A stretch of DNA of 37,150 bases from a virus. The notes beneath the pieces are model-generated. The model saw nothing but the letters and a program-made list of their open reading frames with translations. It was not told the DNA's origin and did not search any database. The stretch is from IMG/VR virus record IMGVR_UViG_3300024346_006454, positions 1 through 37,150 of that record, one strand, 5' to 3'. This document shows positions 7,961 to 16,219 of the stretch, in pieces (the stretch's first letter is position 1; each line of letters opens with the position of its first letter). The position numbers and the translations under genes were made by a program.

Positions 7961-10900
7961 ATGGCAGAATTTAAGCTAGGTAGAATTAGATTTATTTGGA
8001 AGGACTCGTGGACAACAGGAACGAGTTACCTAAAAGATGACGTAATTAGGTACGGTGGACGTACTTACGTTGCGGTGAAAGGGCATACTTCAAGTGCTGA
8101 TTTCTACACAGACGCATCACATTGGAACTTATTCAGTGATGGTACAAAATGGCAAAGTGATTGGTCAACATCAACATTTTATAAAATTAATGACATCGTA
8201 AGATATGGTGGTATTATTTACATTTGTAACACTGGTCACACAGCACAATCAACACTAGAAGCTGATCAATCAAAATGGGATCAGTTTGCTACATCCATTG
8301 ACTGGAAAGACAACTGGGTAGCTGGAACAATTTATAAAGCAAATGACTTGGTAAAATATGGTGGTAACATTTACTTGTGTAACACTGGTCACACTGCCGC
8401 GGCTAGTAATGCACTTGGACTTGAACAAGATATTTTAAAATGGGATTTGTTCTCAGAAGGTCAAGACTGGAAACAGAATTGGACTATTTCAACTCGTTAC
8501 AAAATTAACGATATTATTAGATATGGTGGAACACTTTATGTTTGTAATACTGGGCACACTTCAAATGCTACAGCCGCAGGCGGACTCGAAGGAGATCAAG
8601 CCAAGTGGGATTATTTAAACAAAGGTTTTGAATATTTAGGCGAATGGGTTAACGCTTATAGATATAAAGTTAACGACATTGTACTATTTGGTGCAACACT
8701 TTATATTTGTACTACTCATCACACATCGGTTGTTACTAATAATGATTCACAGTTAGGTACACTACAAGCAGATATTGCGAATTGGGAAAAATTTGTACCT
8801 GGATTAGAATTTGAAAATTCATGGCAACCAGATGAAAGATATCAACCAGGTGACTTTGTAACTTATGGTGGTAACCAATATGTTGCTAATGATAATGTTT
8901 TCGCAGAAAATCCTGCATCAAGTTCTAAATTTGATCTAGTAACTTCAGGCTTTAATAATAGAGGTGACTGGGGAGACGACTCTACTAACCAAGATTACAG
9001 AATTGGTGATGTTGTTAGACTAGGTGGTTATACTTATCTAGCTACTGCTGACAACCAAGCACAACGTCCACCAAACACTACTTATTGGTCAAGACTAAAC
9101 CAAGGTATTGAATGGAAAAACGGTTGGACAACTGCTACATTATATGATGCAGGTGATTCGGTACGTGAAGGCTTAATAAGTTATATTTGTATTCTTGCAC
9201 ACACATCAAGTGGTACTAATAAACCATCTGCAGATGATGGCACATATTGGAACACACTAGCAAGTGGTGCTGAAGAATCAGCAATTACTACTCAAGGTGA
9301 TTTACTTTATCGTTCAGGATCAGGTCCTGCAAGATTACCAATTGGTGGTGAAGGCCAAGTATTAAGTGTTAGTGCAAGTGGAATACCTGAATGGAGGGAC
9401 TTTGGTTTAACTCCTGATGTTTACTATGTTGCAACTAACGGTGCAAATAAAGTATTCCCAACAGGCGGAGCAACACTTGATCGTCCTTGGAAATCAATTC
9501 GTTACGCATGTGAAGAAATTGAAAAAGGACCTAAGAATCCAAATGCGGCATCACTGTTAGAAGAAAACAGAATGTTTATAGCATTTGAAACTGCTAAATG
9601 GGCTAAGAGACAAATCATTACACAAACATCACCATTCTTTATTGGTTTTGCTTTTGATGAAGCTAAGTTCCAAAGACTAGCAGGTTTTGCTTTAGACGGT
9701 ATTGTATTAGATCTTAAAAAAGGTGGAAACATACATACTGTTAGAGTTGCACAAGCAATGAAAGACAATGTAAGTCCAGACTTCTTTACAACAGGTGGAG
9801 AAACACAAAACGTTGCGGCACTTAACTTTGTAATTGATCTAGTAGAAGATGTACTAGACAGTGCTACACCTCCAGCAGACTATCAAGATTTAGATAGTGT
9901 TGCATCAGGTGATAGATACTTACAAATTAAAGATGCTACAAGAGTTGAAGAAGCAGGTGCATTAGCAGAGTTAACAGCAAGTATGGCTATTATTACTTCA
10001 GCAGTTTCACTAGGTGCAGGTTATACAGTTCCAACAGCAAAGAAAACACACAAAGTTATCTATGTTAAAACAGGAACATACAAAGAAGTACTACCTATTA
10101 GAGTTCCAGAACTAACAGCTATTGTTGGTGACGAACTACGTAGTACAAGGGTTGAACCAGCAGGTCAGCAAACACAAGCAAGTGATACAACTTATTCACT
10201 AGCTGGTATTTTGCACATGAAATCAATTATTGATGACGTTATTGAAGGTACAGCTATTACAAGACAAACTGGTAACACACTTACACAGAATGTTAGTAAG
10301 CCTTGGAGTACTAGTGGTGTATCAACTTATGTTGAAAACTTATGTACAGAACTTTATGATCAAATTGATTATTTAGTTAACGGCGCATCAGGCGATAGTA
10401 CAGCACCATTATATAGAGGTGCGAATGAAAGAGTTGATGATCAAACTAAGTTTGCGGCGGCAAGAATACTGCATTTGAATAAAGCGTTTATTGGCGAAGA
10501 TGTAACAAAATATATTAATGTTAACTATCCGTCATATACGTTTAACGAAACAACTTGTAAATCAGACGTTGCACATTATATTGATGCATTCATATATGAC
10601 TTAATTAATGCAACAGGCGAAGGTAGTAACTATGCTACACTAACAGCAGGATTAATGTACGGTAACAGTGTAAACGGTTCTGCATTAGAAAATATGTACC
10701 TACTAAGAGATGGTACAGGTATTAGAAACCAAACACTAGGCGGATTAACAGGTGTACTAGGATCAGCAAACGCATACGGAACTAAACGTCCAACAGCAGG
10801 AGCATACTGTTCATTGGATCCAGGATGGGGTCCAGATGATGATCGAGTATGGATTACAACACGTTCTCCATATGTACAAGGTGTAACAAACTTTGGTACT

Positions 10901-12802
10901 GGTTGTGTTGGATTAAAAATTGATGGTTCATTACACAACGGTGGTAACGATTCTATTGTTGCTAACGACTTTACGCAGATTTTAAGTGATGGTATTGGTG
11001 CATGGGTTACTAACTTAGGTAGAGCAGAACTTGTTTCAGTGTTCTCATACTATGGACATATTGGTTACCTAGCTGAAAACGGCGGTAAGATACGTGGTAC
11101 TAATGGTAACTGTTCATACGGTGACAGAGGTGCAGTATCAGAATACATTGATGTTACTGAGATTCCAACAACAGGTGGTGTGAACAATAGAAAACTTGAA
11201 GCACAAATTGGTAGAGCATTAACAGACGGTAATCAAATTATACATTTTGAATATACTAACGCTGGTAATAACTACTCAAGTTCAACTTACACAATTAGTG
11301 GAGATGGATATGGTGCAGTAGTAGCTAACGGTAACTATGTAAACAATGGATTGTTCGAAGTTAGATTACGTAACCCAGATGACGGATCCAGTTACAATGA
11401 AAAAGATACTAATAGCGATGGACTGTTTAACGATTCAGACTCAATTGGTGGTAGAGGTTACTCTAGCAGTGAAAACACTGCACAGGCAGGTAATGCTACG
11501 ACTATTACATTGTCAAACACTGAAACAGCTAACAGTACAAAATACGTTGGTATGAGAGTTGTAATTACAGCAGGTACAGGCGCAGGGCAGTATGGATTTA
11601 TTGCTTCATACAATCCAGGTACTAAAGTTGCTAATATTGCAAAAGAAAGTGATAATGCGGCAGGATGGGAAACATGGCATCCAACAAACGGTATCCAGGC
11701 AACACTAGACGCTACAACAGCATATAGTATTGAACCAAGAATCCAAGTAGTTGGTGGCGGTGGTAGTGGTGCTCAAGTTAGAGCAGGTGTTACAACTGGC
11801 AGAATTACACAGTTCTACATTATTAATCCAGGTAGCGGTTATACAAGTACTCCGACACTAACAATTACAGATCCAAGTGAAACTACTGAAGTTCCATGGC
11901 AATGTAGAGTTGGTAATGGTGTACTAGCACAGCCTACATGGACTGCAAGAGGTACAGACTTTGAAACAGCTGGCGGTACTGTAACAGGTGATGGTTATGC
12001 TGACATTTATCAATCAGCACAATTTATGAACGTTTACGGAATGAGTGATGTTCCAGTTGAAGGTGCAAACTTACAACTTGATGGCGATAGTAGATTCTTT
12101 AAAATTGTGTTTGTTAGAGAATTGTTAGGCAGTGCAGGAAACTATACTGCTAACTTACAAGTGTCACCAGACTTAGGAGTTGAAACTGCTCCAGAGCATG
12201 GCACTAACATTACAATAAGAAAACGATTTAGTCAAGTTAGATTAACAGGACATGACTTCCTAGATATTGGTACAGGTAATTTTGCAAGTACAAACTATCC
12301 AGGAACACCATCTGTTGCTAACGATCCAAATGACGAAGTTCACGAAGCTGGCGGAGGTAGAATATTCTACACAAGTACTGACCAAGATGGTAACTTTAGA
12401 GTAGGTAGATTGTTCAACGTTGAACAGTCAACAGGATCTGCGAGCTTGAATACAAGTGCATTTAGTTTAGCAGGACTACAAGAATTGTCACTAGGTGCAG
12501 TTGGCTTAGGACAAGGCGGCGCTGTTATTAATGAATTTAGTACAGATGGTACATTTAGTGGTAATTCAGATAACGTTGTTCCGACACAAAGAGCAATTAT
12601 TACATACATCAATTCACAGATTGGTGGAGGTAGTAGCTCTCTGAACGTTAACGCAGTTACAGCAGGTAAAATAAATATTACTGGTAATACAATAGGTACA
12701 ACCGATAATAGTCCAATTACTGTAACTACGGGAATGAACTTTAACGGCGGTGTAAGTGGAAGTCCAGTTGCATTTGCGTACTTTTTAACAAGTAAAACAT
12801 AA
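7961..12802 (+). CDS. Giant tail-fibre-like protein, paralog of the upstream giant (1613 aa)
   Basis: It shares its start (MAEFKLGRIRF) and overall plan with the gene at 2336. Residues ~10-436 hold eight CBM5/12-like repeats in the same register. Residue ~487 onward starts a beta-helix (YYVATNGANKV...RPWKSIRYA). It differs in carrying helical inserts at ~516-690 and ~746-895, where the second contains CKSDVAHYIDAFIYDL, a pattern I associate with marine phage structural proteins. The beta-helix resumes at ~908-1057 (CVGLKIDGSLHNGGN). The C-terminal modules HDFLDIGTGNF, FYTSTDQDGNFRVGRLF and DNVVPTQRAI are conserved. It lacks the beta-propeller of its paralog. A GGAG Shine-Dalgarno and late octamer precede it. 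Probable fibre or baseplate spike. Confidence 0.85.
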   Translation: MAEFKLGRIRFIWKDSWTTGTSYLKDDVIRYGGRTYVAVKGHTSSADFYTDASHWNLFSDGTKWQSDWSTSTFYKINDIVRYGGIIYICNTGHTAQSTLEADQSKWDQFATSIDWKDNWVAGTIYKANDLVKYGGNIYLCNTGHTAAASNALGLEQDILKWDLFSEGQDWKQNWTISTRYKINDIIRYGGTLYVCNTGHTSNATAAGGLEGDQAKWDYLNKGFEYLGEWVNAYRYKVNDIVLFGATLYICTTHHTSVVTNNDSQLGTLQADIANWEKFVPGLEFENSWQPDERYQPGDFVTYGGNQYVANDNVFAENPASSSKFDLVTSGFNNRGDWGDDSTNQDYRIGDVVRLGGYTYLATADNQAQRPPNTTYWSRLNQGIEWKNGWTTATLYDAGDSVREGLISYICILAHTSSGTNKPSADDGTYWNTLASGAEESAITTQGDLLYRSGSGPARLPIGGEGQVLSVSASGIPEWRDFGLTPDVYYVATNGANKVFPTGGATLDRPWKSIRYACEEIEKGPKNPNAASLLEENRMFIAFETAKWAKRQIITQTSPFFIGFAFDEAKFQRLAGFALDGIVLDLKKGGNIHTVRVAQAMKDNVSPDFFTTGGETQNVAALNFVIDLVEDVLDSATPPADYQDLDSVASGDRYLQIKDATRVEEAGALAELTASMAIITSAVSLGAGYTVPTAKKTHKVIYVKTGTYKEVLPIRVPELTAIVGDELRSTRVEPAGQQTQASDTTYSLAGILHMKSIIDDVIEGTAITRQTGNTLTQNVSKPWSTSGVSTYVENLCTELYDQIDYLVNGASGDSTAPLYRGANERVDDQTKFAAARILHLNKAFIGEDVTKYINVNYPSYTFNETTCKSDVAHYIDAFIYDLINATGEGSNYATLTAGLMYGNSVNGSALENMYLLRDGTGIRNQTLGGLTGVLGSANAYGTKRPTAGAYCSLDPGWGPDDDRVWITTRSPYVQGVTNFGTGCVGLKIDGSLHNGGNDSIVANDFTQILSDGIGAWVTNLGRAELVSVFSYYGHIGYLAENGGKIRGTNGNCSYGDRGAVSEYIDVTEIPTTGGVNNRKLEAQIGRALTDGNQIIHFEYTNAGNNYSSSTYTISGDGYGAVVANGNYVNNGLFEVRLRNPDDGSSYNEKDTNSDGLFNDSDSIGGRGYSSSENTAQAGNATTITLSNTETANSTKYVGMRVVITAGTGAGQYGFIASYNPGTKVANIAKESDNAAGWETWHPTNGIQATLDATTAYSIEPRIQVVGGGGSGAQVRAGVTTGRITQFYIINPGSGYTSTPTLTITDPSETTEVPWQCRVGNGVLAQPTWTARGTDFETAGGTVTGDGYADIYQSAQFMNVYGMSDVPVEGANLQLDGDSRFFKIVFVRELLGSAGNYTANLQVSPDLGVETAPEHGTNITIRKRFSQVRLTGHDFLDIGTGNFASTNYPGTPSVANDPNDEVHEAGGGRIFYTSTDQDGNFRVGRLFNVEQSTGSASLNTSAFSLAGLQELSLGAVGLGQGGAVINEFSTDGTFSGNSDNVVPTQRAIITYINSQIGGGSSSLNVNAVTAGKINITGNTIGTTDNSPITVTTGMNFNGGVSGSPVAFAYFLTSKT
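7985..9270 (+). repeat. Eight tandem CBM5/12-like protein repeats in the second giant fibre
   Basis: Eight coding repeats (WQSDW, WKDNW, WKQNW, WKNGW and others) align one-to-one with those of the first giant. Repeats 2-4 are the most alike, sharing DIVRYGG..Y.CNTGHT, which suggests recent internal homogenisation. Confidence 0.7.
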
Positions 12803-12804
12803 TG

Positions 12805-12812
12805 GCTAAATA
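12805..12812 (+). promoter_or_regulatory. Possible late promoter octamer GCTAAATA
   Basis: GCTAAATA is one mismatch from the NATAAATA form. It lies just after the stop of the second giant and 19 bases before the next ATG, with GGAG at 12821-12824. Its placement mirrors the better octamers in this window. Confidence 0.35.
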
Positions 12813-12831
12813 CTAACATAGGAGTAATAAA

Positions 12832-13158
12832 ATGGCATCAGGAATATTAGGATCAAGCGATCTTTCAGCAAATACAAATACTACGATCTATACAGTACCA
12901 GCTGATACATATAGTGTTGTTACTATCAACTTTTGTAACAGAGGTTCGAATACAACAAACATTAGATTATCAACAAGTACTGGAGATACACCAGGAGCGG
13001 CAGAATACTTAGAGTATGATGTATCCGTTGGTCCAAATGGCGTACTAGAGAGAACTGGTATTGTAATTGACGCAACTAAAAAAGTTGTGGTAAGATCAAG
13101 TCAAGCATCTGTAACCTCAATGGTTATGGGTATTGAAACAGCCGTACCGGCGGCATAA
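12832..13158 (+). CDS. Small structural protein (108 aa)
   Basis: A 108-residue beta-rich protein (MASGILGSSDLSANTNTTIY start; TTNIRLSTSTG; VVVRSSQASV) that resembles the 109-residue product at 1623-1952. It has no signal peptide or catalytic motif. A GGAG Shine-Dalgarno lies 7 bases before the ATG. It sits between a giant fibre and the adhesin cluster, so a connector, capping or decoration role on the fibre is plausible. The family was not recognised. Confidence 0.7.
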   Translation: MASGILGSSDLSANTNTTIYTVPADTYSVVTINFCNRGSNTTNIRLSTSTGDTPGAAEYLEYDVSVGPNGVLERTGIVIDATKKVVVRSSQASVTSMVMGIETAVPAA

Positions 13159-13178
13159 CATAAGGATAGGATAAAGCA

Positions 13179-13628
13179 ATGGGAAGAAGATTATCAGTAG
13201 GTTCACCAGGTTTAACTGTCCCTTTTGGAACTACGGCACAAAGAACAGCAGACGCTGGAGCAGGCGCACTAAGGTTTAATACTGAGTTAACAAACTTAGA
13301 ATTATACAATGGTACAGCTTGGTTACCAGTTGGTGTTTTAAATGGCGTGACAGTGACAACAACATATTCGGCACAATCAGGACAACAGTTGTTCTGTGAC
13401 ACTAATGGTGGCGGCTTTACAGTTACTTTACCAGGTAGTCCAGCAGTGGGTGATATCGTAAGATTCTTCGACTTAAGAAAAACTTTTGATTCCAATGCTT
13501 TAACACTAGGTAGAAACAGTAAACTAATACAAGGTGATAGTGCAGACTTAACTGTCAATTCAGAAGGCGCGGCTTTTGATATTGTTTATTCGGGCGATAG
13601 CTACGGATGGCGTATCTTTACTGTATAA
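13179..13628 (+). CDS. Short fibre-tip-like structural protein (149 aa)
   Basis: The N-terminal half (FGTTAQRTADAGAGALRFNT...LELYNGTAWLPVG) is the same module seen twice in the truncated fibre gene at the left edge. The C-terminal half (GGGFTVTLPGSPAVGDIVRF...LIQGDSADLTV...YGWRIFTV) resembles a beta-sandwich common in phage fibre tips. It starts 20 bases after the previous stop and is followed 21 bases later by the first adhesin. This suggests a short fibre or adapter carrying the adhesins. No enzyme motif. Confidence 0.7.
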   Translation: MGRRLSVGSPGLTVPFGTTAQRTADAGAGALRFNTELTNLELYNGTAWLPVGVLNGVTVTTTYSAQSGQQLFCDTNGGGFTVTLPGSPAVGDIVRFFDLRKTFDSNALTLGRNSKLIQGDSADLTVNSEGAAFDIVYSGDSYGWRIFTV

Positions 13629-13649
13629 AGAATTATTAAGGAAACGTAG

Positions 13650-14489
13650 ATGGCGACATACAGCAGTTATAAGAAGATTACTTCGGAAGGAATACCAGAT
13701 GGATCTATTACTAGATCTAAGCTGACTCCTGGAGCAGGCGCTTGTCGTAGAACGCAATGGGTGTTTAACGAGCGTGGTATGCAATGCCATATGTGTGCTA
13801 GAAATAGTGGCTGTTGTCAACAGGCAAATGGTAGATGTTGTTACTGGTGTGCACCAGACAATGTTTATAAAGTAACATTTGAAATCTGGGGCGGTGGCGG
13901 CGGTGGTCCAGGACACACATGTTGTAACTGTTGTTCTTTTGCTATTGGCGGAGCAGGTGGTAACTATGCAATACAAACGGTAGATACTAATCCAGGATGT
14001 CAATATAGTGTTTGTGCTGGCGGAAGTTGGCCATGTGGTAAATCACATACATGTTCAGCGGGCATGGGTTGTAAATCCTATGTTAACGGTCACAACCTAA
14101 GTAACTTTTGTGTTACTGGTGCATGTGGCGGTTGGATGTGTAATGGAGACGCATGGGGTCAAAGACATGCTGTATCAAACTGTGCTAACTGTTTAATTTG
14201 TGGAATATTTGGTGCTGACTTCGGAATGATGGGCGGCATGGGTATGAAAGCAGGTACAACAACTTGTAGATGTCACGGACAAACAGGTTGGACAGGAGCG
14301 GCCGCAGGTATGGGTGTATACGCTGGTACAACTACCAACGAAGCATGGTGTGCTTGTGGATGTCATATTGTTTGGCCATCAGGCGGCGGCGTACCAGGAA
14401 CATCTAGTTACTGTAACAACTGGGCAAAATGTTGTTCAGGTGGTTCAGGTCAAGGCGGATCTGGCATAGTAAAGATAACATTTGTATAA
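13650..14489 (+). CDS. Cys/Gly-rich adhesin-like protein, copy 1 (279 aa)
   Basis: First of three tandem paralogs. N-terminal leader MATYSSYKKITSEGI...SITRSKL, then (V/F)NERGMQC, a Cys-studded segment and VTFEIWGGGGGGPGHTCCNC. The last resembles the glycine-rich tail-fibre-tip domain in which a strand ending in (I/V)W leads into a Gly run. I count about 31 Cys in 279 residues, many as CC, CxC or CxxC, which is very unusual for a phage virion protein. The C-terminus ends GGSGQGGSGIVKITFV. Gly-rich loops recall polyglycine-II adhesins such as T-even-type gp38, but homology is not demonstrated. The region at ~195-250 varies between copies, as expected for receptor-contacting loops. Whether the Cys form disulfides or bind metal is unknown. 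Confidence 0.75.
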   Translation: MATYSSYKKITSEGIPDGSITRSKLTPGAGACRRTQWVFNERGMQCHMCARNSGCCQQANGRCCYWCAPDNVYKVTFEIWGGGGGGPGHTCCNCCSFAIGGAGGNYAIQTVDTNPGCQYSVCAGGSWPCGKSHTCSAGMGCKSYVNGHNLSNFCVTGACGGWMCNGDAWGQRHAVSNCANCLICGIFGADFGMMGGMGMKAGTTTCRCHGQTGWTGAAAGMGVYAGTTTNEAWCACGCHIVWPSGGGVPGTSSYCNNWAKCCSGGSGQGGSGIVKITFV

Positions 14490-14501
14490 GGAAAGAAAAT
14501 A

Positions 14502-15338
14502 ATGGCAACATACGCAAGTTATAAAACATTAACAGCAGACAATTTCCAAGACAATAGTATTACGGCGTCTAAACTAGGTGCAGGCGCTGGTAACAAATAT
14601 TGTGTATTTTGGGTTTATAATGAACGTGGCATGTATTGTCAAGCATGTTCAGATGCTGGCGATTGTTGTGAACAAGCAAATGGTAAGTGTTGTTACTGGA
14701 CAGTTCCAGCTAACACTTCAAAAGTAGTATTTGAAATTTGGTCAGGTGGAGGCGGTGGCGCAGGCGCTACTTGCTGTAACAACTGTACACACTCTGCAGG
14801 TGGATCAGGCGGTAACTACGGTGTAAAAACTATTAATACATGTCCAGGTTGTACATATTCAATTTGTGCAGGTGGAACATGGCGTTGTAGTAAATCACAT
14901 ACTTGTGTAGCAGGTATGGGTTGTAAGAGTTATGTTAATGGGGCAAATTTAAGTAATTTTTGTACAGTAGGTGGATGTCCAGGTTGGATGTGTAACGGTG
15001 GTGCATGGGGACCAAACCATACACAAACATGTGCAAACTGTTTAATTTGCGGAATTTTTGGAGCAGACTTTGGAATCATGGGATCAACCGGAGTAACAGG
15101 CGGACACGGTGGATGTCAATGTAAATCAGCAGACTGGGGAATGTCAGGTGCGGCACCTTTTGTAGGCAGACATAGTGCAGGTGCAAACGCAGAAGCGTGG
15201 TGTAACTGTGCATGTTATGTTAACTGGCCAGCAGGCGGCGGACAAACAGGACAGAGTTCATATTGTGGTAACTGGGCAAAATGTTGTGCAGGTGGTAATA
15301 TGGGCGGATCAGGCATGGTAAGAATAACATTCGCATAG
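14502..15338 (+). CDS. Cys/Gly-rich adhesin-like protein, copy 2 (278 aa)
   Basis: Second tandem paralog, starting 12 bases after copy 1 with a GGAAAG Shine-Dalgarno-like tract. It has the same architecture: leader MATYASYKTLTADNF...SITASKL, (V/Y)NERGMYC, VVFEIWSGGGGGAGATCC, and the conserved core CKSYVNGANLSNFC and CGIFGADFG. About 30 Cys. It differs most after CGIFGADFG (VTGGHGGCQCKSADWGMSG) and in losing one Cys of the YWC motif (YWT here). It ends MGGSGMVRITFA. The duplicated and diverged tip region suggests alternative receptor or antigen variants. Confidence 0.75.
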   Translation: MATYASYKTLTADNFQDNSITASKLGAGAGNKYCVFWVYNERGMYCQACSDAGDCCEQANGKCCYWTVPANTSKVVFEIWSGGGGGAGATCCNNCTHSAGGSGGNYGVKTINTCPGCTYSICAGGTWRCSKSHTCVAGMGCKSYVNGANLSNFCTVGGCPGWMCNGGAWGPNHTQTCANCLICGIFGADFGIMGSTGVTGGHGGCQCKSADWGMSGAAPFVGRHSAGANAEAWCNCACYVNWPAGGGQTGQSSYCGNWAKCCAGGNMGGSGMVRITFA

Positions 15339-15350
15339 TAAGGATAAGAA

Positions 15351-16190
15351 ATGGCAACATACGCAAGTTATAAAAAAGTAGCAAATGACAGCATAACAGA
15401 CGCATCGATTACCTCAGCAGATATTGCTCATGGTAATGGTAACAACATGGGTGTGCAATGGATCTACAACGAACGTGGCATGCAATGTCATCAGTGTGCT
15501 AGACAATCAGGTTGTTGTCAGCAAGCAAACGGTAAATGCTGTTACTGGTGTGTACCAGATGGTGCAAGTACAGTAACTTTTGAAATTTGGTCAGGCGGAG
15601 GCGGTGGCCCAGGCCACACTTGTTGTAACTGTTGTTCATTTTCAATTGGCGGCGCTGGAGGCAATTATGGGTCTAAGACTATTGCAACATCTCCAGGATG
15701 TCAGTACAGTGTATGTGCTGGTGGTGCTTGGCCGTGTGGTAAAGCACATACTTGTGGTGCAAGTATGGGTTGTAAGAGTTATGTAAACGGACATAACTTA
15801 TCGAATTTTTGTACAGTAGGCGGCTGTGGTGGCTGGATGTGTAACGGAGACGCATGGGGTCCAAGACACACTCACTTTGGTTGTGAAAACTGTAATATAT
15901 GCGGAATTTTTGGAGCAGATTTTGGAATGATGGGATCTACAGGATGGGAGCCAGGACATGGTTACTGTCACTGTGTGTATCAGTATTCAGGATCAGGACA
16001 ACCTCCATTAATTGGTAAAATGACAGTATCAGTAACTAGCGAAGGATGGTGTAACTGCGGTTGCCATATTGAGTGGCCAGCAGGTGGCGGAATGCCAGGC
16101 GTTAGTTCATATTGTGGTAACTGGGCTAAGTGCTGTGCAGGTGGATCTGGACAAGGCGGCTCAGGCGTTGTTCGAATAACATTCATGTAA
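15351..16190 (+). CDS. Cys/Gly-rich adhesin-like protein, copy 3 (279 aa)
   Basis: Third tandem paralog, 12 bases after copy 2. Copies 2 and 3 share an identical coding start (MATYASYK) at DNA level, and copy 3 is otherwise closest to copy 1 in the first half (QCARQSGCC, YWC, GPGHTCCNCCSF). About 30 Cys. The variable region (STGWEPGHGYCHCVYQYSGSG) is unlike both other copies, while the C-terminus GGSGQGGSGVVRITFM is conserved. This mosaic pattern is what recombination among tandem adhesin genes would produce. A late octamer follows the stop codon. Confidence 0.75.
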   Translation: MATYASYKKVANDSITDASITSADIAHGNGNNMGVQWIYNERGMQCHQCARQSGCCQQANGKCCYWCVPDGASTVTFEIWSGGGGGPGHTCCNCCSFSIGGAGGNYGSKTIATSPGCQYSVCAGGAWPCGKAHTCGASMGCKSYVNGHNLSNFCTVGGCGGWMCNGDAWGPRHTHFGCENCNICGIFGADFGMMGSTGWEPGHGYCHCVYQYSGSGQPPLIGKMTVSVTSEGWCNCGCHIEWPAGGGMPGVSSYCGNWAKCCAGGSGQGGSGVVRITFM

Positions 16191-16192
16191 AT

Positions 16193-16200
16193 GATAAATA
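16193..16200 (+). promoter_or_regulatory. T4-type late promoter octamer GATAAATA
   Basis: GATAAATA is three bases after the stop of adhesin copy 3 and 19 bases before the ATG at 16220, with AGGAG at 16206-16210. Confidence 0.55.
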
Positions 16201-16219
16201 GTTTTAGGAGCTGAATAAC

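Larger units (their letters stand above)
13650..16190 (+). repeat. Triplicated adhesin gene cassette
   Basis: Three in-line copies of about 840 bp separated by 12-base gaps. They are similar along nearly the whole length except for the segment coding for roughly residues 195-250. The arrangement indicates tandem duplication with local diversification. Confidence 0.75.
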
